A stretch of 62,379 nt of DNA from an uncultured Prevotellaceae bacterium (GTDB lineage: Bacteria > Bacteroidota > Bacteroidia > Bacteroidales > Bacteroidaceae). Every line of letters begins with the position of its first letter. Position 1 is the first letter of the stretch. The stretch spans positions 1 to 62,379 of the forward strand of contig CAMHIS010000005.1 in the NCBI GenBank assembly GCA_946185285.1. The letters run 5' to 3'. The translations under genes and the position numbers were made by a program. Below the pieces are notes generated by a model. That model had not been told where the DNA came from. It was given only the letters and a program-made list of their open reading frames with translations, and did no database searches. This document shows positions 8,460 through 16,700 of this stretch, piece after piece.

Positions 8460-8640
8460 GTGGTTTGCACAGGTTGAGTGTCGTATATATATAAGGAAAA
8501 ACCTTCATGCACCCGCGACACCCAGCACTTATCTGCCTGATATCCAACGGGCATTTGGGTGCTGCTAAAAGTAGCTCAACTTGGGCCTAACGCGCACTGA
8601 CTATCAGTAATTTACAGCGTCGGGTGTCGCGGGTGTCACT
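8460..8640. repeat. Intergenic palindromic element 1
   Basis: A perfect 13-bp inverted repeat (ACCCGCGACACCC at 8511-8523 and its reverse complement at 8622-8634) encloses about 100 bp. The motif GGGTGTC is repeated twice in the right arm. No gene of normal size is present. A minus-strand ORF of 35 codons (8554 to 8447) lies inside but has no recognisable features. Its architecture resembles the elements near 13.4 kb and 40.0 kb, although the sequences differ. Confidence 0.55.
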
Positions 8641-8702
8641 ACTTTGGCGGTAATCTTCTTTAACATCTATTCCGTACATATCAGCTACATGATGCTTGGG
8701 TG

Positions 8703-8733
8703 CAAAGTTACGAAAAAAAACGAAAAGGACAAA
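8703..8733 (-). promoter_or_regulatory. Minus-strand promoter reading into the intergenic element
   Basis: On the minus strand TTTG (plus 8730-8733) and TAACTTTG (plus 8703-8710) are 19 bp apart, a strong match to the Bacteroidetes promoter. The transcript would start near 8698 and run leftward through palindromic element 1 toward the end of flavodoxin, where no annotated gene exists. It could make a non-coding RNA, an antisense transcript, or a mRNA for the 35-codon ORF. Confidence 0.6.
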
Positions 8734-8780
8734 TGAGCTGCTAAATTTTTATTCCATTTTACGATTATGGCGGGGCAATG

Positions 8781-8812
8781 TTGGTGAAAGTGGAATTTTA
8801 TTCGTAACTTTG
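8781..8812 (+). promoter_or_regulatory. Promoter of the S9 peptidase gene
   Basis: TTGG at 8781-8784 and TAACTTTG at 8805-8812 have about 20-bp spacing. Transcription should begin near 8818, so the in-frame ATG at 8696 cannot be used and translation must start at ATG 8831 or 8837. Confidence 0.8.
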
Positions 8813-8830
8813 CAGAAAAATCAGAAAGGG

Positions 8831-11320
8831 ATGAATATGAAGAGACTATTAACGGTGGCCGCCCTTGCGGCCCTGACCTTACAGGCAGCTGCCCAGCAGC
8901 ACAAGACAGAAGTGAAAACGTTCAGACTGGCCGGACCATACGCCGTGGCTGAGCCGTTTGCCGCCGACAGCGTCGACGTGCAGGGCAAGAAGTTCGACGT
9001 GAAGTCGTCGCTCTCAGCATTGCCGCTGCAGGCTGAGGCGCAGGGCGTGTTCAGCGGCAGCGTGCTGCCCTCGCTGAAGGACTCACGGTCGGTGGGCGTG
9101 CTGACGTTCTACGTGAACAACGCCGACTACGTGAAGGGAAAGGTCAGTGTGAAGGGTCCCAAGAACTACAAGCTCTACATCGACGACAAGGAGGCCGGCG
9201 CCGACCTGAGCCTGGCCCCCGAGCACCATACATTCGCCATCCGCTATCTGGCCGAGCCCAACGACACCGACAGCATCAGCGTCAGCTTCGATACGCAGAT
9301 TGCCGTCAGTCCGACCACCGACAAGCGCCATCCCTACATGATTCACGACCTGCTGGACGGGCGGCGCGTGCGCGGCATAGCCCTCTCGGCCGACGGTTCG
9401 CTGGTCAGCATGAGCTATCAGACCACCGAGCCGACGGGAAACAGCCGCTGGGACTACGAGCTGCGCGAGGCAAAGAGCGGCCGGCTGCTGCAGCGCCCCA
9501 CGAGAAGCGTGAACTGGATGCCCACGAGCACAGCCTGGCTCGAGGAGGAGAAGGAGCAGGGCCAGCGCGTATTATATAAGGTGGATGCCTTGACGGGCGA
9601 GCGCACCCGCTGGGCCGCCGGACTGCCCGAGGGCAGCTACACCGTCAGTCCGACCGAGGACTACCTCATCATCACCGCCACCGAGGACGGCCCGAAGGAG
9701 GATGCCGGCGTCTTCGAGGTGACCGAGATGGACGACCGCCAGCCGGGCTGGCGCAAGCGCAGGTATCTTGTGCGCTTCGATGTCAGGACGGGCGTCAGCC
9801 AGCGCATCACCTTTGGTTCCAAGGGCCAGTACCTGGCCGACATCAGTGCCGACGGGCAGAAGCTGCTCATCGGCGCCAGCTACTCCTGGCTGGCCCAGCG
9901 CCCGACGGAGGTTGGCGACTACTACCTGATGGACGCCCGTACGCTGAAGGTCGACACCGTGCTGCAGTGCGTGGGCTTCCTTGGCGGTGCCCTGCTGTCG
10001 CCCGATGCCAGGCAGATTCTGTTCACCGGCACGCCCGAGGCCTTCAACCGCATCGGCTGTCAGCTGCCACTCGACGTGACCCCGAGCATGACCGAGAACG
10101 AGCTCTTCCTCTACGACATCGCCACGAAGAAGGTGACGCCGCTGACGAAGGACTTCGACCCGAGCATCAACAGCGTCGTCTGGTCGAAGGCCAGCGGACA
10201 GATATTCTTCAATGCCGAGAACCGCGACTACGTACACATCTATCAGCTCAATCCTGCCGACGGCAAGATTGTCAGGCTTGAACTCGTCGGCGACAACGCC
10301 TACCGCTTCAGTCTGTCTGAGCACGCCAACGTGCTGGGCTATCTCAGCGACAAGACGATGGAGCCCACCTCTGCCTACATAGCCTTTACGGCCAAGGGCA
10401 AGAGTGCCGTCAAGCAGTTCTCCCTCTTCGAAGGCAAGACCGCCCTCGGCGACGCTGGGCTTGGCACCTGCCGCGACTGGAACTTCACCAACAGCAACGG
10501 CGACACCGTCTATGGGCGCCTGTATCTGCCTGCTGACTTCGACGCCGCGAAGAAGTATCCGATGATAGTCTACTACTACGGCGGCTGCTCGCCCGTCACG
10601 CGCACCTTCGAGTCGCGCTATCCCGCCCAGTACTACGCCTCTCTCGGCTACGTGGTCTACATCCTGCAGCCCAGCGGAGCCACCGGCTTCGGTCAGGAGT
10701 GGGCCTCGCGCCACGTCAACACCGCCGGCGGCGCGCCCGCCGCCGATGGTTCCGTGCCTGCTGGTACGCCGGCAGGCGACATCATCGAGGGTACGAAGCG
10801 CATCTGCGCTGAGCATCCCTTCATCGACGCCTCGAAGATAGGCTGCATGGGTGCCAGCTACGGCGGCTTCATGACCATGTACCTGCAGACCGTGACCGAC
10901 ATCTTTGCCGCTGCCGTCAGCCACGCCGGCATCGCCAACCACACCAGCTACTGGGGCGAGGGCTACTGGGGCTACAACTACAGCGAGGTGTCGATGGCCA
11001 ACAGCTACCCCTGGAGCCACCGCCAGCTCTACGTCGACCAGTCGCCGCTGTTCCGTGCCGACAAGGTGCACACGCCGCTGCTGCTGCTCCACGGCAATGC
11101 CGACACCAACGTGCCGCTCATCGAGAGCCTGCAGATGTTCACTGCCCTGAAGCTCCTGGGCCGCGAGGTGGCCTTGGTCGAGGTGGCAGGCGAGAACCAC
11201 CCCATTCTCGACTACACGAAGCGCACCCGCTGGATGCAGACCCAGATGGCCTGGTTCCAGAAATGGCTGAAGGGCGACTCCACGTGGTGGGACGCCCTCT
11301 ATCCGAAGAAGCATCTTTGA
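8831..11320 (+). CDS. Secreted S9 family prolyl oligopeptidase-type serine peptidase
   Basis: This exported alpha/beta-hydrolase peptidase has about 829 residues. The N-terminus is a clean signal peptide (MKRLLTVAALAALTLQAAAQ). The middle is a beta-propeller-like region typical of DPP-type enzymes, with repeated beta strands and Asp/Ser-rich loops. The catalytic domain carries the nucleophile motif GASYGGFM near residue 675, Asp in GNADTNVP near 757 and His in GENHP near 789, so the triad is complete. The family cleaves after proline or similar residues in peptides, and this one probably acts in the periplasm on imported oligopeptides. It is longer at the N-terminus than the DPP-IV-like enzyme at 49-51 kb and is not a close copy of it. 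It ends three bases from a convergent gene. Confidence 0.92.
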   Translation: MNMKRLLTVAALAALTLQAAAQQHKTEVKTFRLAGPYAVAEPFAADSVDVQGKKFDVKSSLSALPLQAEAQGVFSGSVLPSLKDSRSVGVLTFYVNNADYVKGKVSVKGPKNYKLYIDDKEAGADLSLAPEHHTFAIRYLAEPNDTDSISVSFDTQIAVSPTTDKRHPYMIHDLLDGRRVRGIALSADGSLVSMSYQTTEPTGNSRWDYELREAKSGRLLQRPTRSVNWMPTSTAWLEEEKEQGQRVLYKVDALTGERTRWAAGLPEGSYTVSPTEDYLIITATEDGPKEDAGVFEVTEMDDRQPGWRKRRYLVRFDVRTGVSQRITFGSKGQYLADISADGQKLLIGASYSWLAQRPTEVGDYYLMDARTLKVDTVLQCVGFLGGALLSPDARQILFTGTPEAFNRIGCQLPLDVTPSMTENELFLYDIATKKVTPLTKDFDPSINSVVWSKASGQIFFNAENRDYVHIYQLNPADGKIVRLELVGDNAYRFSLSEHANVLGYLSDKTMEPTSAYIAFTAKGKSAVKQFSLFEGKTALGDAGLGTCRDWNFTNSNGDTVYGRLYLPADFDAAKKYPMIVYYYGGCSPVTRTFESRYPAQYYASLGYVVYILQPSGATGFGQEWASRHVNTAGGAPAADGSVPAGTPAGDIIEGTKRICAEHPFIDASKIGCMGASYGGFMTMYLQTVTDIFAAAVSHAGIANHTSYWGEGYWGYNYSEVSMANSYPWSHRQLYVDQSPLFRADKVHTPLLLLHGNADTNVPLIESLQMFTALKLLGREVALVEVAGENHPILDYTKRTRWMQTQMAWFQKWLKGDSTWWDALYPKKHL

Positions 11321-11323
11321 GCC

Positions 11324-11794
11324 TTACTTCGCTTTATAGATTCGCACGCTGTAGTATGTCATTATGGCCAGCAGCAGGCCGACTGTACCCAAGACGGGCC
11401 AGGGCGTGGGCGACTCAAACAGCAGCAGCGAGCAGGGGATTGACAGCGTCAGCAGCAGCAGCGTCAGGGCTGCGACGCGCGTTGAGCGGATGCCCAGTTC
11501 GTACTGCCGCGGGGTCTTCATCTCCACGGGCATATTGATAAGGTGGGGGTGATAGGCCACCACCAGCAGACCAGCACCTACCACAGTCGTGATGACACAG
11601 GGAATCACCAGTCCCCACGGCGAGCCGTAGCCGTTGGGATGGCCTCGGCCGTCGAAGTGGGTGGCAACGACGTCGGGAGCCTTGCAGAGCATCAGGATGA
11701 TGAGTGCCCAGACGATGACGGCCAGCATGACGAACGCAATCTCGAAGACGGTGCCCTCCTTCGTCCTGTTCACTTTTATCTTCTTCTTTTCCAT
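11324..11794 (-). CDS. DUF1648/SdpI-like membrane protein
   Basis: This protein of 156 residues has four likely membrane segments. After the first comes VVATHFDGRGHPNGYG, the DUF1648 signature (THFxxxGxPxGY) seen in SdpI-type immunity proteins and related membrane proteins. A longer in-frame extension upstream is rejected because ATG 11794 follows the previous stop by one base, giving a compact operon. It is the last gene of the SPFH / ribbon-helix-helix group. The function is unknown; a role in envelope homeostasis is inferred from the company it keeps. Confidence 0.8.
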   Translation of the reverse strand: MEKKKIKVNRTKEGTVFEIAFVMLAVIVWALIILMLCKAPDVVATHFDGRGHPNGYGSPWGLVIPCVITTVVGAGLLVVAYHPHLINMPVEMKTPRQYELGIRSTRVAALTLLLLTLSIPCSLLLFESPTPWPVLGTVGLLLAIMTYYSVRIYKAK

Positions 11795-11795
11795 A

Positions 11796-11978
11796 TCACA
11801 TCGGGGGGAGTTTACGCACCGCCATGACTGTGGCGGCGGTGCTGACGACACCTACGACCAGTACGGTGAACACGAATGCCGTAACGTTCATGATTCCCGA
11901 AACAAACAGCGCTACCAGAATCAGCAGGAGAATCATCTGGACGGCCATGATTAGCATCAATGCTTTTTTCCTATTCAT
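11796..11978 (-). CDS. Small two-helix membrane protein, 60 aa
   Basis: This protein is almost entirely hydrophobic: MNRKKALMLIMAVQ, then two membrane segments separated by SGIMNVTAF, and a short basic tail. No family is recognised. The true start is ATG 11978, which overlaps the end of the upstream regulator gene by 8 bp; the longer frame to 12020 would lie inside that gene. The position between the DNA-binding protein and the DUF1648 protein, with overlaps on both sides, argues that it is real and co-translated. Confidence 0.7.
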   Translation of the reverse strand: MNRKKALMLIMAVQMILLLILVALFVSGIMNVTAFVFTVLVVGVVSTAATVMAVRKLPPM

Positions 11979-12192
11979 TGTTTTCTTCTTCGTTTGTGGT
12001 TTGACCTTGACGATTAGCACCCGCCATCGTCTTTTTCTTCGGCAGACGCTTCGCCTTCCGCAGTGCCTCGGTGATGATCCACTGCAGCTGGCCGTTGGTG
12101 CTGCGGAACTCGTCGGCAGCCCAGGCCTCTATAGCGTCCATCGTCTCCGCGTCAATGCGCAGGATGAAACTTTTAGTCTTCTTTTCTGCCAT
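11971..12192 (-). CDS. Arc/MetJ-type ribbon-helix-helix DNA-binding protein
   Basis: This 73-residue protein has a ribbon-helix-helix fold: the beta strand KSFILRIDAETM, helix DAIEAWAADEF, and helix NGQLQWIITEALRKA, followed by a basic tail (KRLPKKK) and an acidic end. Such proteins bind operators as dimers. It starts at ATG 12192; the preceding TTG codon is a less likely start. It lies 16 bp after the SPFH gene and overlaps the next small gene. Small Arc-like proteins next to SPFH genes recur in Bacteroidetes as far as I recall. It may autoregulate the operon, but the sequence does not show the operator. Confidence 0.85.
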   Translation of the reverse strand: MAEKKTKSFILRIDAETMDAIEAWAADEFRSTNGQLQWIITEALRKAKRLPKKKTMAGANRQGQTTNEEENNE

Positions 12193-12208
12193 CAATAACG
12201 TTCACCGA

Positions 12209-13174
12209 TCAATGATTCAATGTTCCCGTATTCACCACCGGCTGTGCCGAGTCGTCGCCGCAGAGCACGACGAGCAGGTTCGAGACCATGGCGGCCTTCT
12301 TGTCGTCGTCAAGCTCCACGATTTCCTCGTTCGACAGCTTGTCGAGCGCCATCTTCACCATCGAGACGGCACCCTCCACAATCTTCTCGCGGGCCGTAAT
12401 GATGGCCGAGGCCTGCTGGCGGCGCAGCATCACGGCTGCAATCTCCGGAGCGTAGGCCAGGTAGTTGATGCGGGCCTCGACCACCTCGATGCCGGCCAGG
12501 GCCAGCCGCTCGTCGAGCTTCTGCTCCAGCTGCTGGTTAATCTCGTCGCCGCCGTCGCGCAGCGTCAGTTCGTCGCTCTTGTCGTCCACGTCGTCGTAGG
12601 CATACTGGCCTGCCACCTGGCGCAGGGCGGCGTCGCTCTGCACCTTGACGAAGTTCTCCAGCGCGTTCATCAGTCCCTTCGTGTCCGAGCCGATGCTGTT
12701 GGGGTTGGCGGCCATCGTCTGCGAGTCAATCTCGAACAGGGCCTTGTACGTGTCCTTCAGCTTCCACACCAGCACCAGGCCAATCATCACCGGATTGCCC
12801 ACCTTGTCGTTCACCTTGATGGGCTCGGCGTCCAGGTTGCGTGCGCGCAGGCTCACCTTCTTGGCCGTGTAGAACGGGCAGATCCAGTAGAAGCCCGTCC
12901 GGCTGAACGTGCCGCTGTACTTGCCGAACCACGTCGTCACCCGTGCCTCGTTGGGCTCCAGCATCAGGAATCCGCACCACATGATGATGTTCACCAGCAG
13001 CAGCAGACAGCTGCCGCCCAACTGCCAGCCGCCGAAACTTCCGTTAGAGGCATCCAACGCGATGATGCTGTTCACAATCATGATAATTGATAATACCAGC
13101 ACAGCGATATTCACAAACAACATCAAGAAACCGTTCAATACAGTTCCATTGAATTGATACTCTTTTGTTTCCAT
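12209..13174 (-). CDS. SPFH domain (stomatin/flotillin-like) membrane protein
   Basis: This 321-residue protein has two N-terminal membrane segments (residues about 15-40 and 50-70). Then follows an SPFH/Band 7 core with PNEARVTTWFGKYSGT and SLRARNLDAEPIKVNDKVGNPV, and a C-terminal helical region with QQASAIITAREKIVEGAV that promotes oligomerisation. SPFH proteins form large membrane rings that organise microdomains or protect membrane proteins from proteolysis. It is the first gene of a four-gene operon with the regulator and two small membrane proteins. A minus-strand promoter box lies near 13240. The leader contains a run of T-rich heptamer-like repeats. Confidence 0.93.
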   Translation of the reverse strand: METKEYQFNGTVLNGFLMLFVNIAVLVLSIIMIVNSIIALDASNGSFGGWQLGGSCLLLLVNIIMWCGFLMLEPNEARVTTWFGKYSGTFSRTGFYWICPFYTAKKVSLRARNLDAEPIKVNDKVGNPVMIGLVLVWKLKDTYKALFEIDSQTMAANPNSIGSDTKGLMNALENFVKVQSDAALRQVAGQYAYDDVDDKSDELTLRDGGDEINQQLEQKLDERLALAGIEVVEARINYLAYAPEIAAVMLRRQQASAIITAREKIVEGAVSMVKMALDKLSNEEIVELDDDKKAAMVSNLLVVLCGDDSAQPVVNTGTLNH

Positions 13175-13179
13175 AATTC

Positions 13180-13216
13180 TTTTTTACTTTTTTACCTTTT
13201 TACTTTTTTACCTTTG
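13180..13216 (-). repeat. Simple repeat of TTTTTAC[CT]T units in the SPFH leader
   Basis: Four imperfect copies of a T-run followed by AC(C/T)TT are stacked just upstream of the SPFH start codon. On the minus strand they read as AAAAGGT or AAAAAGT units. A very similar array fills the gap between purD and the next gene near 46980-47013. Confidence 0.7.
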
Positions 13217-13237
13217 CATGATATCATTTTGATAGCG

Positions 13238-13245
13238 CAAAGATA
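13238..13245 (-). promoter_or_regulatory. -7 promoter element for the SPFH operon
   Basis: CAAAGATA on the plus strand reads TATCTTTG on the minus strand, a consensus -7 box. Transcription would start near 13233 and leave a leader of about 60 nt before ATG 13174, covering the simple-repeat array. Confidence 0.7.
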
Positions 13246-13356
13246 TGCTTTTGTTTTGGAATGACAATGGAAACGGACAAAACATTAACAATAATTAACC
13301 AAAGTCGGTCGTTTGAAGTCTTTGGCACGGAAAAACACGGATTAATCACACGGTTT

Positions 13357-13627
13357 TTATCCGTCAATCCGTCACCTGTGCCCTATCTGCCTCATGCTGA
13401 GCGTGTTACGTGGTGACGGATGATGGTGACGGGTGACGGATGGCTATATGCTCCGACGGCTGCAATGATTCACGGGCGGTGAATCGTCGTTCAACGCCCG
13501 TGAACATTTGGCGAAAAGGCTTGGCGCATGGGAATGCGTTGTGCATCCGTCATCCGTCACCACCATCCGTTACTACGTATCAGCTTGATTGTCTGTCGTT
13601 TACGCAGCTGTGACGGATATGACGGAT
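13357..13627. repeat. Intergenic palindromic element 2 (TCCGTCA repeats)
   Basis: This gene-free stretch is a nest of inverted repeats. Innermost is a perfect 10-bp pair (TTCACGGGCG at 13469-13478 with 13495-13504). Around it is an imperfect 30-bp pair (13413-13442 with 13544-13573, about three mismatches) built from GTGACGGATG units. Outermost are ATCCGTCA copies near 13359 and matching copies near 13611-13627. The heptamer TCCGTCA or its complement occurs many times. No ORF or promoter for a gene is seen. It lies between the SPFH promoter and the end of the surface-protein operon. Confidence 0.65.
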
Positions 13628-13699
13628 TTAGAATACTCTTATTTGTGAGATTGACGGCAGATTTGGAGTTCTCTCGAGCCTAATGATCGATTAGGGAAT

Positions 13700-13742
13700 A
13701 ACAGTAAGAGGGCCCCCTCGGAAGGAGCGCCCTCTTGCTGTT
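13700..13742 (-). terminator. Probable terminator of the surface-protein operon
   Basis: A 14-bp stem with one mismatch (AACAGTAAGAGGGC at 13700-13713 with 13729-13742) lies 18 bp past the stop of the last gene. On the minus strand it is followed by TTATTCCC, so the U-tract is weak. Its place at the end of a 21-kb operon supports the call. Confidence 0.65.
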
Positions 13743-13759
13743 GACAAGTGTCTGACTTG

Positions 13760-16700
13760 TTATTTCACCAGAATCTTCTTCACGGTGCCGTCCTCCTGGC
13801 GGACGATGTTAAGGCCCTTCTGGAGCGTCGATGTGCGGCGGCCGTCGAGGCGGTAGTAGGCTTTAACGGAATTACCAATTGTCAATTGTGAATTCTCAAT
13901 TGGCTTAATGCCCACGGGGTTGTCGATGACCTTGTAGCGGAACTCGACCACGTCGCTCTCGGCCATTCCGTTGGCCACGGCCATCGCCTTGATGTGCAGC
14001 TCGTCGCCCGTGGCCTTGATGGGACCGGTGTAGGTCTTTACGGCGGCGTTCTGGGCGTCGCAGGGGCAGGAGCCGTCCAAGGTGTAGAGGATGGTGGCTC
14101 CGGCGGTCTGGCAGGTCAGCTTGATCTCGGCTCCACGGTAGACCTCGGTGCCGCTCATGCGCGAGGCACGCGGCGTGTAGACATGCATCGAGGCCGCGTC
14201 GCGGACGGTGACGAGGGTGGTGGCGGTCACCTCGTCGTCGTCCGTCAGGGTGAACCTGACGGCGCTCGAACCGAGGCTGTTGGCGGTGAGAACCACTGTG
14301 GCCTGTCCGCTGGCGTCGAGCGTCAGCTCTCCTTCCTTGTGGCTGACGATTCCATCGTCAGCACCGCTCACCTTGAGCTGCTTACCTTTGGCTGCCTCGG
14401 CGGGCAGGATACTTACGGTGACGGTGCGCTCGCTGCCTTCGGCCATGTAGAGCAGGGTGTCGGTGACAATGGCCGTGATGCGCTGCTCGACGTCGAACTC
14501 CTGCTGGAAGTCCTGCTCCATCTGCAGACCGGCGTAGCTCTCTACGGTCTTCTTTATCGTCAGGCCTACCCCCGACCCCTCCCCAAGGGAGGGGAGGTTG
14601 GGTATGAAGCGGATCTTCGAGGCATAGACGGAGTCGGGCGTCTCGTAGCCGCTGCCGGCGTTGAGCAGCTCGATGGTTCCGCTGACGGTCTGGCCGCCAC
14701 GGGTCACGAAGATGTTTTCAGTGCTGAGCGTTGTCGGACGCATGTACTTGTCGAACGTTATCTCGATGCCGTCGGTATAGGCCTTCACCTTCTGCACGCT
14801 GGGCTGGCGCAGCTGCGTCATGCCCACGTTCACCTCAAGCTGCGGCGGGGGCACGGGCAGCCACTCCGAGCGCTTCGGCTCGTAGCCGTCCTTCTCGTAG
14901 CGCACCTGCCAGAGGCCCTGCGGCACGTCCCAGCGATACTTACCCTCGCTGTCAGTGAAGAGCGGGTTCTCCTGGGCATACTCCTCGGCATCCCACACCA
15001 CCTCACGCTCGTACAGGTCGCCATACATATCCTCGCCCGTCTCCTTGTAGTAGCAGGTGGCGCGGACGCCCTCCAAGCGGTTCGACGAGACGGCCTCGTA
15101 GACATAGCCCGACGGGTCGTGGTAGAAGTCGATGCCGAAGAAGGGCGACCAGCGTATTCTGAAGCCACCACCGCCACCGTTGGGGCTGCTCGGCTTTCCG
15201 GGTTCAAACACACTTGTCTCTGTTTCATCTTCCTCTTCCACCGGGTCGGGGTCCGGCTTCTTGCACTTCAGGGCGTTGATGCGGGCATCGAGGCTCTTGC
15301 GCTGGCTCTTCGACTTGTTGAACTGCTTTATTTCGTGATCAAAATTGTAAAAAGTCAACATCACGGTGTTCATCCAAAAATCGGAAGATAGCATATTATC
15401 AGAATAATTGTGGTATTTATTCCAGCTAGTGTAAAACCAAGAAAGTGATAATGAGTCTGTGTGTACAAATCCTGAACCGTCATGGTAACCATTACTCCAT
15501 CCATCGGCATAATAAAACTTAGCTGCATGATGGAATTCTTCTTTGGTTTCTTCCTTTCCGTTTGTGATGATGGCATCCACGGTCTCCGTCATCAGCAGGA
15601 TGGCTTCGTCTTCATTTCCTTCGCAGGGAATCTTGTTCCTGATGGCCTGGTAGGTCTTCTGCCACTCTTCAAGGTCTTCATAGGTGCTCTTGGCATAATA
15701 GTAGCAAAGCTCTAAGGCACTGAGAAGTCCTATGGGTGAATCTTCATATACACGCGCTTGGTCTGTCCGGCCATTACCAGTGAGCCAATTGTTCCCCAAG
15801 TTGCTGCTTCCCAAGCTACTGGGATAACGATTCAGTATACCCATCAGTTTTCGATAATCCTTTTCTGTCTTCTTCTCCAGTTTGTCAAATTTCTCTTTAT
15901 CCTTCTTGGCTTGTTGCATTAGTACATTACACTCACTGATAGTCTTTTGAGCCTGTTCTACCTCAGCGAGGGAATATTTTACATAGTCCCAAGCTTTCCC
16001 GTCGGCAGCTGCCTCATTGCGCTCGGCTTTCGCATCATAGTAAAGGTTGTTGGCTTTGTTCCATCCAGCTATACAACTGTCTATTATCTGCTCGTACATC
16101 TCGCTCACCTGCTGCTTCATTTTTGCAAGACCATCTTTATAGAGCTTGTCGGCGCTGAGGTACATTTCTTTGGATAGTGCTTTGCCACTATTCAGAAGTA
16201 GCTGTGACATACTGAAACTGGATTGCTGGGCATAACCGATATCATACAGCTGATTGCCGATGCTTTTGATATGTTCTACTTCTGCTTGGTCGAAGATGGA
16301 GTCGACGACCAGTGCTCCTATGCGGAATATGTCTTGCAGGCGGTTGTTCTGACGGGCTTTTGCACCCTCTTCCCACTCAAGGATGTAGTGCATCTGGCTG
16401 CGAGTGTCGAGATAGGCTTCCATCACACCAGTGTTCAGGTAATAGATGCTGGTGCCATCGGTCATCAGCGCCGGGGTGTAGCCCTCGCTGAGCAAGGCCT
16501 GGTCATTGATGCTACTTTCCTTCTTCAACGTGAAGTGAATGACGCCGTTTGCCATAGGAATGTCATATTGTTTTTCTTTCTCCTCCATACTCATGGGGAT
16601 GGTGTCGGTGCTTGTGAGGTAGGAAAGCATCTGGAGCGTCTTGTCACGCCACTGCAGTTTGGCAGCGTTGAGACTGTTGAGACCTTCTTTTACCTCATCC

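Noticed and set aside
8696..8830. N-terminal extension of the first S9 peptidase
   Set aside because: It precedes the promoter at 8781-8812 and would bury the signal peptide.
9572..11314. 580-codon minus-strand frame antisense to the S9 peptidase
   Set aside because: It is a shadow frame in GC-rich DNA; the plus-strand gene has a signal peptide and a full catalytic triad.
13357..13627. CRISPR array in the region of repeated TCCGTCA units
   Set aside because: Repeats are only 7-10 bp, occur in both orientations and have no regular spacers; no cas genes are nearby.
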